In this document: positions 7,741 to 7,777 of the stretch, in pieces
How positions within the stretch are numbered: position 1 is the stretch's first letter
Layout of the letters: every line of letters begins with the position of its first letter
Assembly: GCA_003444085.1 (NCBI GenBank)
Contig: DLVL01000150.1
Span: 4,489-12,265, forward strand
Source of the DNA: Kosmotogaceae bacterium
GTDB taxonomy: Bacteria; Thermotogota; Thermotogae; Petrotogales; Kosmotogaceae
DNA length: 7,777 bases
Reading direction: 5' to 3'
Position numbers and translations under genes: made by a program
The notes under the pieces: model-generated
Databases searched by the model: none
What the model was told of the DNA's origin: nothing
The model's input: only the letters and a program-made list of their open reading frames with translations

Positions 7741-7768
7741 GAGTCCAGAGTCCTGGGTCCAGGGTTAC
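7741..7768. repeat. Degenerate 7-bp tandem repeat, GAGTCCA type
   Basis: Heptamers GAGTCCA, GAGTCCT and GGGTCCA follow one another, with GGGTTAC as a weaker fourth unit. Within them 7752-7763 forms an inverted repeat (CCTGG, 2-nt centre, CCAGG). The array may continue beyond the right edge. Its unit differs from that of the 7658-7685 tract but has the same period. From memory, similar gtcc-rich heptads occur between genes in Mesotoga genomes; this was not checked. Confidence 0.55.
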
Positions 7769-7777
7769 AAAGACACA

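Overview
The window carries four protein genes and two short intergenic stretches. It looks like a mid-GC bacterium (mid-40s percent by eye, not counted). Strong AGGAGG/GGAGG ribosome binding sites, tight gene packing, an AddAB-type recombination nuclease and 7-bp-period repeats between genes recall Mesotoga and its relatives (Thermotogota). That taxonomic guess comes from memory of such genomes, not from a search, and is tentative.

Left end (minus strand, 1-708): the 5' two thirds or so of a gene that runs off the left edge. Its frame is open from base 1 to base 744, and the best start is TTG at 708 behind a GGAGG site. The product has an N-terminal membrane anchor followed by a type 1 periplasmic-binding (LivJ-like, Peripla_BP_6) domain. 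It is easy to miss because it is truncated and lacks a suitable ATG start. The open frames on the plus strand here are its antisense shadows.

Divergent spacer (709-864): 156 bp between the minus-strand gene and the plus-strand operon. It holds both ribosome binding sites, a candidate minus-strand promoter and a pair of ATCGTT repeats 22 bp apart. No convincing plus-strand promoter was found.

Centre and right (865-7649): three tightly linked plus-strand genes that look like one operon. addB (1029 aa) and addA (975 aa) are 4 nt apart and encode the two subunits of an AddAB-type helicase-nuclease, which resects double-strand DNA ends for RecA loading. AddA has all the SF1A helicase motifs plus a RecB-family nuclease. 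AddB has a Walker A, a degenerate motor, a second intact RecB-family nuclease and the four cysteines of the AddB iron-sulfur staple. The third gene overlaps addA by 11 nt and encodes a 257-aa membrane protein with four predicted helices and a bacterial PH (bPH2/YdbS-like) domain interrupted by a glycine-rich stretch. Its link to DNA repair is unexplained.

Right end (7650-7777): non-coding sequence with two unrelated tandem tracts, both with a period of 7 bp. No tRNA, rRNA, CRISPR array, insertion sequence or convincing intrinsic terminator was seen. Apart from the coupled PH-domain gene and the heptad repeats, the window reads as ordinary chromosomal housekeeping sequence rather than a clear new system.
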